Below are positions 34,870 through 45,981 of a DNA stretch of 64,000 nt, in pieces. The notes under the pieces are model-generated. The model made no database searches. It was not told where the DNA came from and saw nothing but the letters and a program-made list of their open reading frames with translations. The stretch is from Cristatella mucedo (taxonomy: Eukaryota; Bryozoa; Phylactolaemata; Cristatellidae). Position numbers and translations under genes: made by a program. The DNA is taken from positions 400,575 to 464,574 of the forward strand of contig WPIO01000192.1 in assembly GCA_009760855.2 (NCBI GenBank). Direction: 5' to 3'. Position 1 is the first letter of the stretch. Every line of letters begins with the position of its first letter.

Positions 34870-37092
34870 ATGAGTCAGCAACTGCCTAGCTCAAATGTAT
34901 GTCACCTTTGGCGTTAAAACAGAGGAGTTTATAAACAGCTTTTTGGAGGTAGATTTCCTGAGTGCACGTGGCAGTTGAGACTGGTGCAGAATTTCAGCAA
35001 GGTATGAATGAGCCAGATCTTGCAAGGCCTCGTGTTTCAGCATAAGAATCTTCCTCTGTATCCACTGATCAATCATCAGCAGTCCAAGCTATTTCAGATA
35101 AATAGATACGTGATCAAACCACTGGGATCTGTGAAACGGATTGAAATAATATTTATCACCTTCTGCAAGGGGCAAGTGACTTGATCTGTCTGACAGCCCA
35201 AAGGCTATTACAACTATCTAGCTGAGACAAAACCAAGGAGCGATCGGATTTATATCCTATCAACCGCGGAATACATTAACTAATGTCAGGTAGGGATCCG
35301 ATGCGATGGTTCGCTGTTTAAGCAGTCTTCTTGTTAATGACGCCTTCAAAATTTAGGTATCTTTTAAACATGACACCTGCATTTCGAGTACTCGGCACTG
35401 GTACTAAAACATGCTTTTAACACGATATAAGTAATAAATAGATTTTGAATCTCTTGTCAGTGGCTTACAGTACAAACATGGTTAATTGGCATGACAGAAT
35501 TGTTTGTGATTTTTTAGGTTCAACGTGTGCAGCAGGTGAGTTTGCGAGAATTGATCCTTCTCAGCAGCACACTCAATTCATGTATTCACCGTTAGAGATT
35601 GCAGGTGTCAAGCAGTTCATATAAAGTTATATAATCCAGAGACGTTTGGTAAGTTTATCCGCTTTATCGCCAGTGTGAAGACAGTGGCAACGAAAGAAAT
35701 CATCTATCGGCGACCAGAAAAACCGACATTAATAGTTGACGCTGTTATATACATTATAAAAGCAACACGTTGCACAGCATATGCGTCTATCAACTGAGGC
35801 ATTTATAATTGTAAAGGTCATTTACTATCCATAAAGACTTGACGGATAAGACTGGGCAGGTGCAGCTGTTAAGCAGGTATCAATTAGTCAAGCCACATTA
35901 GGCCTCGCGGATCTGCTAAAAACTTGACTCTGTACCTGGTGAACAACCGAAAGAAGTCAAAGCTCTTTCAGCCAATAAGACACACAGTGCAACATATAGG
36001 ACACACAATGCAACATCTGGTGTAACTCTGGAGGTCTCTGATGGGTAGCCGTATGAGAGGGCAAACCTCTGGAATTTTGTTTTTATTAATACAGCCGTGT
36101 TAATAAGGGAACACGACTTTTTCCGTAGCCTGGCAAAAGTGGCATTACACAAATCTAGACTAGACAGAACCGGGAGCTAGGTAGATATTTCGCCAGATTC
36201 AACGGCATTTAATCTTTAATATTTTACCTGGATCATATGACACGGCACAATGAGGACTTAGTCTTATTAATGAAACTTTCCAAATTTAAGCCATGGTCTG
36301 GACGGACAGCCGAATCTGAATCTACAGCACATGGTAGCATAGGGCCAAGAGCAACACATTTTGGAAGAGCCGAGTCTTATAGTCAAGGCAAACGCTCGGA
36401 GAGTCCGAATAGGACGGGTTTGATGGTTTCTTATATATCTCAAATAAATATGCTAAAGTCCAGAAAGAAAAATCAGCAAAGCATTTATTAACTTAATCAA
36501 CCAGTTATTTCCGCTATGAGCAGTTTGAACGGCAAATACATTTCAGTATTGCGAGCTCTGACGTGATAGCCGATCCCCTAGACCTTAGTTACCTTTAAAA
36601 AAGGTTGATCCTAAATAAAAAAGGCAAACGACAGCAAATTGATCCCTTCGAATGTCAATATTAGACTGGTCAGCTCGCTACTACTTGAACCTAGCAGGAC
36701 ATGAACTGCGAACGCTAGAAAGAAAAGATATTAACTATTCCTTGGCTACGCCTTCTAGACCTATGGTTGTTCTTACTGTTCAAGCTCGTCATTATGATCA
36801 ATTCCTTAGAGTTCTGCTAGTAAATCCACTATGACCCTTTAATGAAGTTGAAGTCTTATAAGTTGCTGAGCATGGTGTTCAAGTGGTGGGGAGACAACAA
36901 TTTCAGCGGAGTAGGAAAAAGCTGAGAATTGTAGAATTACAAATACTACAGGTGAGTAAAGTCAGTTGTCTTTAATCGTGAGTAGAAAATGACTTATACG
37001 GCCACGTCAAACATGTCGACATTTTTAAGTTACAAAACAGTGGTTTTTAAATTTTAAAAAAGTTTGCAGAGTTTTAGCAAAGCAAAGACACG
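34870..37092 (-). mobile_element. Block C, copy 1: LINE reverse transcriptase C-terminal half and flank
   Basis: Minus strand: IQRKILMLKHEALQDLAHSY and LAEILHQS at 35076-34891. Further upstream in the element are LRKKSCSLINTAVLIKTKFQR and a SLDLCN segment at 36152-35916, equivalent to SRLDYCNxLLAxLRKK. Two other copies exist, at 47705-49532 and 62340-64000. The plus-strand open frame beginning MTRHNEDLVLLMKLSKF (36237-36491) recurs in the other two copies, but it is antisense to LINE sequence and is not taken as a gene. Confidence 0.65.
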
Positions 37093-39130
37093 ATGTACCA
37101 TGTCTGCTGTCGTACGGAGACACTACCTTCGACTATTTAGAAAAATGGCTTCATAAAGATATACATGCTAGTCTTTACTTGTTCAAGTGCTTTCCCAAGA
37201 AGGTATATGTTGATAAATCAATTGCAACGTAGATCTTACTTGACTCTGCCACTATCCAAATGCTTTGGACGCCTTAACTAGAGGTCTACCGGTACCAAAA
37301 TTGTGCACTATCGCTCCTTGTTAGCCGAGATTTCTGCCGCAGCTGGCTCGTGATTCTTAAGCCATTTTTTCAAGATAATTCTTAGTTTTAGTTCACAAAC
37401 CTACTCATGTTTCATAATTCTGCCATTATTTCTCGGTCTGCTATAAATAATGGCACTTGTAGACTGTCAACACTATTCTTTCATATCTACACCCCAGAAA
37501 CTAGCAATATGCTCTAATTTCAAATTTTGCAGCATGTCAACAGTGGGAGCCATTCTTTGTCACATAATACAGCTCCGAAACATCAAACGTAAAGTGGGTA
37601 ATTAACTAACATTTCATCATCTTTCAATGAATCATATTTTATATTAACATGGTTGGGTGACTAGAAAACTCCTCATTTGAGCCCTTTTAGTAAAGAGAAC
37701 CCATTTCCAAAGCGCGTTAAACAATATTTACGCTTGCCGTGCTTCGCCTGAGTCAGCTACATCCGGCGGGGCACCAGTCATCGGCGTTTAGAGCTTTCCT
37801 GATACTAGGTCTAACATGTGATGGTCGGTCTGTTTACCGCTTCAGCTTGAATAAATAAACAAATAAATAATATATACTAGCTGATTTAACAGCCTCTTTT
37901 TATAGCGACAGAGCCTTCACGGCTATCGCTCCCGCTTGCAGTAGCGATGAAGGATCGCCCACTGCAGGATTCGAACCCACGACCTTGGGGCCGAGGTCAT
38001 GGAAAGCAACCGCCTTACCTAGTGAGCCATTTACCAAGAAAAGTTCAAGCTAGTTGCTCGCGATACTGGTAGGCAGTCGACATGTTTTTGCGTCAATTAA
38101 AATTTAGAATAGCAACGTGGCTTTCACGTTAATGTTTGTAAATTTTAGGCTCTCTAGAGCTTAGAATACCTCGCTCCGGCGGTAAGAAAACTGCCGTGAT
38201 TACAGAGTGCACACTCTATATCTGCTGAGAAGTTAACCTTCGATTAGGACTTCGCTTAGTGCCTGGAGAAAACCGATCATGCACAGCTATTTAGGTCAAC
38301 TAAAACATATTTAATAAACCAGATGTAACGTTAACGAGTATATTATTCTTTCATGAGCATGCACTAGCCAAAAACTATCTTTCCGAGTCAAACATGACTA
38401 ATCACAAAATAAGATGCCCTAAGCAGAACCATTTGGGGAACCACGGTTAGCGTCGTGCATTGACATACATGGGAGTATGAACACGTATCTCGTAGAATAA
38501 AATTCGATTGAAGGACGCAAAAAACCTTTAGCAGAGCAAGTTATCTCTGGAGGTTAAAAGTCGAAACAAGTGGAGAGGATAAGAATTACCTAAGTTTCGC
38601 AGCCTTCCATCCGAAATTCCAATTATGTAATCGTGTAGTCTTACGAATAAAGATGAGATATGATGATGACAAATGTTTATATAGTAAAAGTAAACACCAA
38701 CGAGATTAGTGTCTAAGAAACTTTGGTAAAGGTCATGTAACGCTTAACCGACTTGGTGAGATCTACCAGCGTCTTTGAAAACGCACGAGAAGAGCTGCCA
38801 TGGCTTGCACAAGTTTCTGAAAACAAGATGTTATTAGGAATCCCAAATAAAGTTGATATCAGAAAGCTTGGGGGTGCTGAAAGATACTGTGAAGGTCACT
38901 TTCACTGGTGAAGCCAGAACCTTGCACCTCAGCTGTCGATTCCCAGGTGCGGTGCCAAAGCATGAAGGCAGTAATAATACTTATAATAGTAATTTTAACA
39001 ATTACATAGATCCTCAATATCCATAACCCTAAAGACCCCAGTCTCTATCAAGACACGTTATGCTTGCCTCTAAGGAAGCACTATCTAATTATAGGGATAC
39101 TATGCTTGATAAACAACAAGAATAACATGG
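37093..39130 (+). repeat. Segmental duplication block D, copy 1
   Basis: Matches about 51215-53070. On the minus strand both copies preserve pieces of an unassigned protein-like stretch (SHQVxxALHDLYQSFL and NLVGVxxYY) near 38700-38800 and 52650-52760; its family is unknown. A SINE at 37852-38030 is absent from copy 2. The right end contains LINE 3' sequence (39000-39130). Confidence 0.75.
37852..38030 (-). mobile_element. tRNA-derived SINE (family S), copy 3
   Basis: Same head (GGTTCGAATCC B-box, complement at about 37968-37978) and body as the copies at 28843 and 30851. The minus-strand 3' end is a TTTATTTGTTTATTT tail (complement of about 37849-37870). Block D copy 2 reads CAGCTTGAATCACATATACC at about 51979 without it, giving a clean empty site. 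Confidence 0.8.
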
Positions 39131-40040
39131 CTAGGGATCCACATGGTATAGATCGATAGCAACTCTAAGCTCTAGGATGCACTCTGCTGTGGCAATTCCT
39201 AACAGTCAGCTCCAAAGGTACTTAAACTGGACAAATGCTAGATTTCAATCAACGCATTACCGATTTTCACAAGTTGAAACATGACACGTAAGCAAACTTT
39301 CAAACAGCAGTTAGGCCCAGTTTGGTGTCCGTGTTCGCTGGTGGTCGGCCTGTGCACTGGATATTTGCGGTTTTGGCAAAAGCTAGGGTCGGGGTTTATA
39401 ACGTGCTTTGAAAAGCCAGCCTATATTCCCTACAAGCTTATCGTTAATTTACTTGAATTGAATACTAAGCCTAGTAATGCCGAATGTCTCTACCATGAAA
39501 AGCCGTGAGCTTTCCAAGCCAGTATAACTTGAATGTAACGACAAAACTTTCCGTTAAGAGCTAACCATATGGTAAATCAGCACGGTCTCTATGGAATTGC
39601 CGTTCTGTCGAAATTGCGATGAAGACAATGACTCGTAAGTGTCGCATGCTTTGGGAGATTATGCTAGCTCTGCAGATAACGGCCAGGTTACCTTTCGATT
39701 TGTCTCGATCACAAGCCCTCAGGTCGTAGCTGGCTTCCGTCCAGACCTAGGCTTTGATATCTCCTGGTTACCCGTAACGAGAATCACCGTTGGCTCTTGC
39801 TACACAGCTGCAATTCCTAAACTACTCAAATGTGTAGTCACGTACAACACACGAAAATATGCTGGCTGAAATTTATGAAGCACACTAACTAAATACCCTG
39901 GGTGAGTGTGGCTAACATGGAATGAGGTCACAGATTTGAAGCTGGCGAGAAAAATTGAATGTAAGCACACGGTGGGAGCCACATTGCCATAGTCAGTCAG
40001 TAGCATCGTTAATTTCTGCTGCTCTACATGACTGCTAATC
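39131..40040. other. Upstream region of peptide copy 3; no gene recognised
   Basis: The open frames at 39281-39508 and 39639-39869 carry no recognisable motifs. The promoter of the peptide gene should lie in the last part, but no clear TATA box was seen. Confidence 0.35.
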
Positions 40041-40044
40041 GAAT

Positions 40045-41966
40045 ATGCTGAAGATCACAACAGCTCTGATTCTTGTCGTACTATCGTTGGCATTGCTTAC
40101 GGCTGCAGAGTTTGAGGAATCAAAGGCCCTGGCCAAGAGAAGCGTTGATATAAAACCCCATGTCGATGCACGTGGACGATGCTTAGAGCCTGGCAATTAG
40201 TGAGTTAGAGACCTCAATGCTATTATCCAAGCCGAGTAAACGCGATCTAGGCTGGTTATCCGAATTGCCATAAATTAGACTCTTGGTGCTATTTTAGTTT
40301 CTTTGCACGAGGAAGTTAGTCAAAATTTAAACTCTAGTACCAGAATACACCATAGCTATTGACAAAGAGGGATGGGACAAAAGATTCTGAAAGGCATATA
40401 TAAAGAAGATGACTTGGGCATATACCTAGCAAGAGAGAGCGAGATAGAGGAAATTGCATAGGACAGAGATTAACTTGGAGAAGTGCAGAAAAAGTTTGGA
40501 ATGCCATGGGTGTGAGTGAGAGCTTGTGCAGCCCTTGGGTATTATGATTAAGCGAGCGACCGACCAGAAAGTGAAAGTAAGAGAAAGAGACCATCTGAGT
40601 GCACGTTAGAGTGAAAGTGACTTGGATAAATATAAGTGGATCAAATCTTTTGAAGAAATTTCCTAATAATTTTTATTCATTAAGTAGATGTGAAGCCGTA
40701 CTTGTCTATAGTAAAGGAAACCTTGCTCTGTACACATCATTGACAAATGCTCCTAGCTTTAAGCGATGTTTTGATAACGGTGGGTCTGGGATAGAACGCT
40801 TTATAATTAGGTAAAGATGTATGGCTGTATTGTTGACTGCACTTAAAATATGCTGCCCTTATATGGATGCTTTTTATTGGAATTTGTAGGCTCAACAATT
40901 GCAATCATTGCTTTTGCAAGAAAGGATAACTTCCATTATGCACACTAAAGGCATGCTCCCCAGATGTCACACGCCGTTTGTCTCGATAACATAAGATCAG
41001 AAGACGCCAGGTAAGCTGGCGATTAACTTTAGCTGAAAATGAATTGTTGTTTTTGCTGCAGTCAGTGAAGCATCTTAAAAACAAAAGACACTCGAGACGT
41101 CATTCAATTAGGTGAACTGGTAAAGGTAGGCACCGATCGTGGTGTAGTGATTGCTCAAGTCATGTCAATATATCGCATTACGTCTTGTCTTATGCTGGCT
41201 TTCCTAGCTGGTTTTAAGATACAAGATACCTAATCTGAAAATGAGACCACACCACAACTACTCGATTGCTAATTCTTAACAACTTTAACTACTAGTTTAT
41301 CGGGTATTAACCAGGTGCCAAAATCTATATGTGGTTGCTAATGTTTATATGATATTTTATATTGGGTCGTTTAGTGAGTGAATGCGAGGCAACGCCACAT
41401 TTAGCTAGATCTTAAAAATTGGCTTTGAGGCAATCGAAAACCCAGATGGTCACCATGTGAGGCTCCTAGTTTTCTCATCTTGACATGATAAGTACAGAAT
41501 ACTATACTTGACAAGTGAGGAGGCACCTGTTGCAAGGTGTTTATGTGACACATAGTACTCTTGTCGATTGGATGTCGTACAATTTTGCCAATTCCACCCT
41601 TCTTTTGCAAGGAGTTTTGATCGCGAAATTTGATGTGCATAATGACCAGAATTTCGGAAGAAAGTTCTAGAACATTTGACAAACAAAGAGTGCAAATGCG
41701 TGTCATAATTTTTCTTTCCCCAATAAAGCAAATGCTACTATTTATAAATCACATGCAATATTTATTTGTTCTGCATACGGCAGCAGTTATTTGAATTAAT
41801 TAATGGCGGCATACGGCAGGCTTTGTGAACGTGCATTTGATTTAAAGCTCTACCGACGGCTACAGATGTATTTTTTGCAATATTATTTGTATTTGTTTTC
41901 GTAGACCAAGACAGTAATGATCAGCAAATTCAAGATGACATGACTGGAGAGCTAAGGAATTGTTAA
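40045..41966 (+). pseudogene. Pacifastin-like secreted peptide gene, copy 3 (best domain match, two nonsense codons)
   Basis: Exon 1 (40045-40199): ATG, MLKITTALILVVLSLALLTA signal peptide, an acidic propeptide (EFEESKALA) closed by a Lys-Arg processing site (residues 31-32), then RCLEPGN. The donor is GTGAGT at 40200. Exon 2 (40890-41010): acceptor TTGTAG, then LNNCNHCFCKKG, a TAA, LPLCTLKACSPDV, and a GTAAGC donor. Exon 3 (41905-41966): QDSNDQQIQDDMTGELRNC and TAA. The domain is C-x9-C-N-H-C-F-C-x2-G-x4-C-T-x3-C, exactly the pacifastin light-chain pattern. Two codons break it: the junction codon TA|G (Trp TG|G in copy 1) and TAA at 40927. Exon 2 is also 1 bp shorter than in copies 1 and 2, shifting the phase to exon 3. 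It is therefore most likely a young pseudogene, although the cysteine frame is perfectly kept. Confidence 0.65.
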
Positions 41967-42234
41967 AATACTTGAACCTTCAGCATGAAATTGCCTTTTG
42001 AAATGAGAAATTTGAAGAACTTTGATTGTTAGTCATCACGAGTGCATCCATATTGCCGTGGTAGAATTGGATGCTTAAGTGTGTAATCGTTTGCTGAAAA
42101 TATATTTCAATCATGATATCACCAAATGCAAATTCTGCACGAAACTTAGTAAACACATTTCACAGATATGTAGAAAAAATAAAGGTAAGCATAAAATCAG
42201 CTTTTAAGCGAATCATTATACGTCCGAGGTTGGT

Positions 42235-43160
42235 GTGTTCCCATGGAACAGATGGTCCATTCATTTAGGTCATGATTTCTGGACAGAGGTTTCGGTAGCT
42301 GCACGTATGCGTTTACAAAAGAAGGCAACCAAAGGATACTGTAGTGAACATTCAAAGCACCAAAACGCTATAAATACACTCAAATTCTTGCATGCATGCT
42401 ATTTATATATCTCAAAAATTGACGTCTTTGAAAAAGCGGCCAAACAATATCCAATCCGCTTGAATCAATTGGAGAATTTAAAAGAAAATATAAGTCAAAT
42501 GGGTAAAAAAATGAGGCGTAAAGGTTTATTTTTTAGTCGGTATTCAAATTTGTTTTCCTATTCCTCCTGGCTTCTAGGACGATTATATAACTCAAGTCCG
42601 ACGAATTTAATCAGCTGTAGTCATAATTTTGATGAGTCTCAATATCCTGCGAGGTATATAGAAGCAAGCATGCTACTCATAGACAAAATATTAAGTTTCT
42701 GTGGTGGCTTTTTAAGAGCTCGGAATTTTAACGTAGTTTTTAGTTAAGATATGCTGAACAGCATAATCTGATATCGTTAAAACCACTCGACCGGCTCTGA
42801 GATATCTCGTCCCTCAGCTCCAGGTTATTAGTAGTAGTCTAGTGTATATTCTAGTCTGTAGTTGAATTTGTTTTACTATTCCTTCTTACTTCTAGGTCGA
42901 TTAAATAACTCAAGTCCGACGAATTTAACCAACTGTAGTCACAATTTCGATTTGTCTCAAAGTCCTGCGAGGTATGTAGACACAAGCATGCTACTCATCG
43001 ACAAAATCTCAAGTTTCTTTGGTGGCTTTTTTGAGATTTCGGAATTTTAACGTAACTTCTAGTTAAAATATGCTGATCAGCATAATCTGATTTTGTTATA
43101 TCAACTCGGCCGGCTCTGAGAAGTCTCGTAGCTTAGCTCCAGGGTATTAGTAGATACACT
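42235..43160 (+). repeat. Two-unit tandem duplication with a conserved open frame
   Basis: About 42525-42840 and 42850-43150 are diverged copies of one roughly 320-bp unit. The first lies in an open frame of 170 codons (42235-42747, no ATG at its 5' end; first internal Met at 42307). Both units translate to the same peptide-like text: LLGRLxNSSPTNL, CSHNFDxSQxPARY and SMLLIDKI-S-FxGGF. Each unit ends with a palindrome around ATGCTGATCAGCAT. I do not recognise the protein. It could be a gene with a duplicated last exon, or a repeat whose frame is open by chance. Confidence 0.4.
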
Positions 43161-44866
43161 CACAAGAAGATAGTCTGTTAATGGCTAGTCGATGGAAAGG
43201 GCGTCCAATTGTAAGAAGGGTGTAGTATCGGTGACAATATCAATTCAAAGATTCAAGGTAAAAAATCTGCTGTGTTTTCTTCAGATACCAGCACCGTAAT
43301 CTCGAGTCAATTACATATTGTAACCTTTGCCCAATACCGTCTGCCAGTTTGTCTTGCTTTATTGATGTGTAGGCGAAGACTTAATATTAAAATGAGAGCG
43401 TATAGAATAGTAAGGGTCTGTTATATTTATTGCAAGAAAAATCTAAGCTATCTCCAAAACTTAGTAGACTACGATGTGGGAGTATCCGAATACTGAGGAA
43501 GACTTAGCCATTTCGGTGCAAAAACACAGTGACTAGTACCTTTTGAGGATACCCTTCCAGCCAAAATATAAGTCAAAACTGGCTCGTAAAGGGAACTGGC
43601 TACAGATACAATTAATACCGGGCTGGAGCGTTCGGTAATTCCAAGGCAGCTCCGATCGATTTTCAGCAAAGCTGGCTAACAAGTTACAGAGGTTGAACCA
43701 CGATTTGTGGTTGATTGACGAATATGGAGTCGCGTTCTTCCTCTTACCAGCACGGCCGGCATCCTCAGGCTCATCCAAACCTAGCTGAACTGCTGCACTA
43801 GTTTCCGCCTTGCCAGCTTGAATGTCCTCACTGTACACTAAGTAGCTTTTACATTCCTACGGCCAATCAGCTGCAGCTTTTTCCAAAGAAGCATTTTGCA
43901 ACAGGTCCCTCGACCAAACAACTAGAACCGAAAAATGAGCATTGCTGTGGCCGAAGGACTGTGGTTTAGACGTCTTCACTGAAGTTTTGTAATGCAATCT
44001 AATACAGGCTTCCTATAATTGGAGTAACCCTTTAAGAATTTGTGTTTGCTGCCGCCATTGCAAGCTGCTTATGAATTGGTTGGTTCGGGAAGTTGAATGT
44101 AATCGACAGTAGGACTTAACTCAGCATAGCCCGTTAGCAAGCAGCCCTTGCAAAGCCTCATGCTCATTCCCAGCCAAAAAAAGTCGGAGAAATTATCCGT
44201 ATTTAGAAGGTGACTACGTTGGTCAAACGATTATCAAGGAAAAACATAGCATCGCTTGGCATTTCCCGAACAGGAATTGCCATTTGATTGAGCTAAACTA
44301 AGTGGACACTTATCGTATCTTAGAACAATGTTTGCAGCTATGAAGGCCGTGTAATTCTATGTGGACCTTACATCAATTGGTAGCGACTGCATGTACTTTC
44401 ATCTCCAATTTCTTGGTAAATTAATTCCGACCAGGTACTCGTTCAAGCTCAAATATGCCACAAATTACTGCCCCAGCTAAAATAAGTTTTAAATAATTCT
44501 ACGGCAATTGATTTGCTTTACATTAAATTGACGTTTTATACTTCATTTTCCTTTTTTAGGATGCACTTTTTTGACCTGCATGCTGATTTGTGTCAGTAAG
44601 CCCTCAATTGCTTCTCAGTCAGTTTGGACTACTGTGAGTGAATCGTAGCTGACAGTGTAGAGGGGTAAGATTTTCAACTCCGTAGTAAATGAATTTTTTT
44701 TAATTTTATGAATCAATGCTTGGCCCATTACCATTTGCTTAAAAACCTCAGTAATATTCTGTTCACGTGACTGTGCCACAGAGGCTGCATCGCCACTCCA
44801 GCTCTAAGTAAATGGTAAGGATTAAAAGTAATACTGTCTAGCTCGATCTGCATCCTTACAGTTGCT
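43161..44866. other. No recognisable gene
   Basis: A minus-strand open frame of about 101 codons at 43533-43838 (containing GRAGKRKNATPYSS) has no recognisable family and no confirming splice sites. A short stretch bounded by TTTTTTAG and GTAAGC at 44561-44612 encodes three cysteines (C-x4-C-x3-C) but has no partner exon. Confidence 0.35.
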
Positions 44867-44955
44867 TCTCTCTCTCTCTCTCTCTCTCTCTCCCTCTCTC
44901 TCTCTATCCATGTATCTATCTATCTGTCTGTCTATCTATCCATCTATATATTTTT
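44867..44955 (+). repeat. (CT)n and (TCTA)n microsatellite
   Basis: CT repeats at about 44867-44905 followed by imperfect ATCT/GTCT tetranucleotides to about 44955. Confidence 0.9.
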
Positions 44956-45285
44956 CACTCTCACAATGTACAATCTTCAGTCGCCACTACCCAAATCGAC
45001 TTTCGTGGTTTCAGTCTACAGCGGTTTTCTTCTAATACTGCATATTCATTAACAAGTTGACCGAGACAGTGAAAATGATACAGCCTGAGCTTGGTTGTGA
45101 GGTGTGGTGAAACCAAGCCAATCAGAGCGTGCTGTCAACTGATTGGCTATCCTATCCTGGCCACTGATTGGCTCAGCCTCATGCAAGTTCGTTTCTCTCA
45201 TCCCCACCCTACATCGCTTGGCATCCGAAGCATTTTTCCCTTGTAAGTGCTAGTGATTTCTGAGATTTTTCATCTAAGCCCCGCG

Positions 45286-45674
45286 ATGGCTTCTAAATGT
45301 GCTGCTTCTACCAAGCGTTTTGACGACGAAACTAAGCCCTGGAGGAAGATGCTTACCATCTAGGAGAGGTCAAAACTCTTGGATACGATCAAAGATGGTA
45401 AGAAAGTCGTGGAGTTTGCCCTCTACTATGACTTGAATGAGCCTACCTTTCACTCCATCCGTAAATATGGAAAGAACATACATGCAATCACTACTGTCTC
45501 TTTCACCAGAGAAGCAAAGCGCGTCGTGACAAGTCGTACTAAGTTCGTCGCGAAAACGGAGTCTGCCTAGCTGTTTGAATCAGTGACAGTCTCAAGAAAA
45601 ACATTCCAGTTGATTCCCTGGTCATCCGGGAGAAGGCGAGGCAGCTCTATCAGGGCTATACGGCGAATGTGTAA
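45286..45674 (+). pseudogene. Tigger/pogo-type transposase N-terminal relic
   Basis: ATG at 45286 opens MASKCAAS, then KMLTI, an in-frame TAG, and ERSKLLDTIKDGKKVVEFAL, NEPTFHSIRKYGKNI. After a stop and frameshift near 45570-45595 comes KNIPVDSLVIREKARQLYQGY. This is the CENP-B-like helix-turn-helix DNA-binding half of pogo/Tigger transposases, whose second half characteristically reads IPVxGxxIxEKAxxL. The DDE catalytic domain is missing, so the element is internally deleted. The sequence is less AT-rich than its surroundings, as expected for an inserted element. Confidence 0.85.
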
Positions 45675-45949
45675 GAACTGTGTGTGTGTAATTAGACGTA
45701 AAATAAGGCTACGACATTTATTACTTCTAATGTGACCTATTTTCTCTTATTTTCCCTAATATTATTTAGTTGGTGATTCGAGTGTGATGGTGACTAGAGT
45801 GTGTCATGTCGCGTCTAGAGGCTCTAGTAATGCTGAAAAATGTATTGAGGTTGTAGTCAGGTTTTCTATGCTCTGACTACGAAAAAATTTGATTTATATA
45901 CACAGAATCCTAATTCGCGAAAATTCACCTCTTGCTGTAGAGTCTGGAA

Positions 45950-45981
45950 GGATTAGCCGCGATAAACGATGGTCGACTGTA
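45950..45981. repeat. Right terminal inverted repeat of the Tigger element and TA target
   Basis: The complement reads TACAGTCGACCATCGTTTATC and continues GCGGCTAATCC, the kind of CAGT-starting terminal repeat that pogo/Tigger elements have next to a TA target. A matching left repeat upstream of 45286 was looked for and not found. Confidence 0.6.

Noticed and set aside
35515-35540. Micro-exon between TTTTTTAG and GTGAGT (GTTCAACGTGTGCAGCAG), also at 47965 and 63150
   Set aside because: In the second and third copies the donor is changed, the segment is only about 20 bp and it lies within LINE-derived block C.
36237-36491. Open frame beginning MTRHNEDLVLLMKLSKF, repeated at 48687 and 63872 with a similar protein sequence
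   Set aside because: It lies antisense to LINE-derived sequence in triplicated block C, and the third copy is broken by an early stop. Conservation follows from duplication.
40045-41010. Alternative genetic code in which TAA and TAG encode glutamine, which would restore the copy 3 peptide
   Set aside because: Animal nuclear genomes use the standard code, and the LINE, Gypsy and Tigger relics here carry all three stops as normal decay. A recent pseudogene needs only single-base changes.
42235-42747. Calling the 170-codon frame a definite gene
   Set aside because: It has no ATG at its 5' end, no known family and no visible splice partners. It is kept as a repeat with an open frame and listed as a finding.
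44561-44612. Short three-cysteine exon candidate with good splice borders
   Set aside because: Spacing does not fit the pacifastin exon 2, there is no neighbouring signal-peptide exon, and the length is too short to judge.
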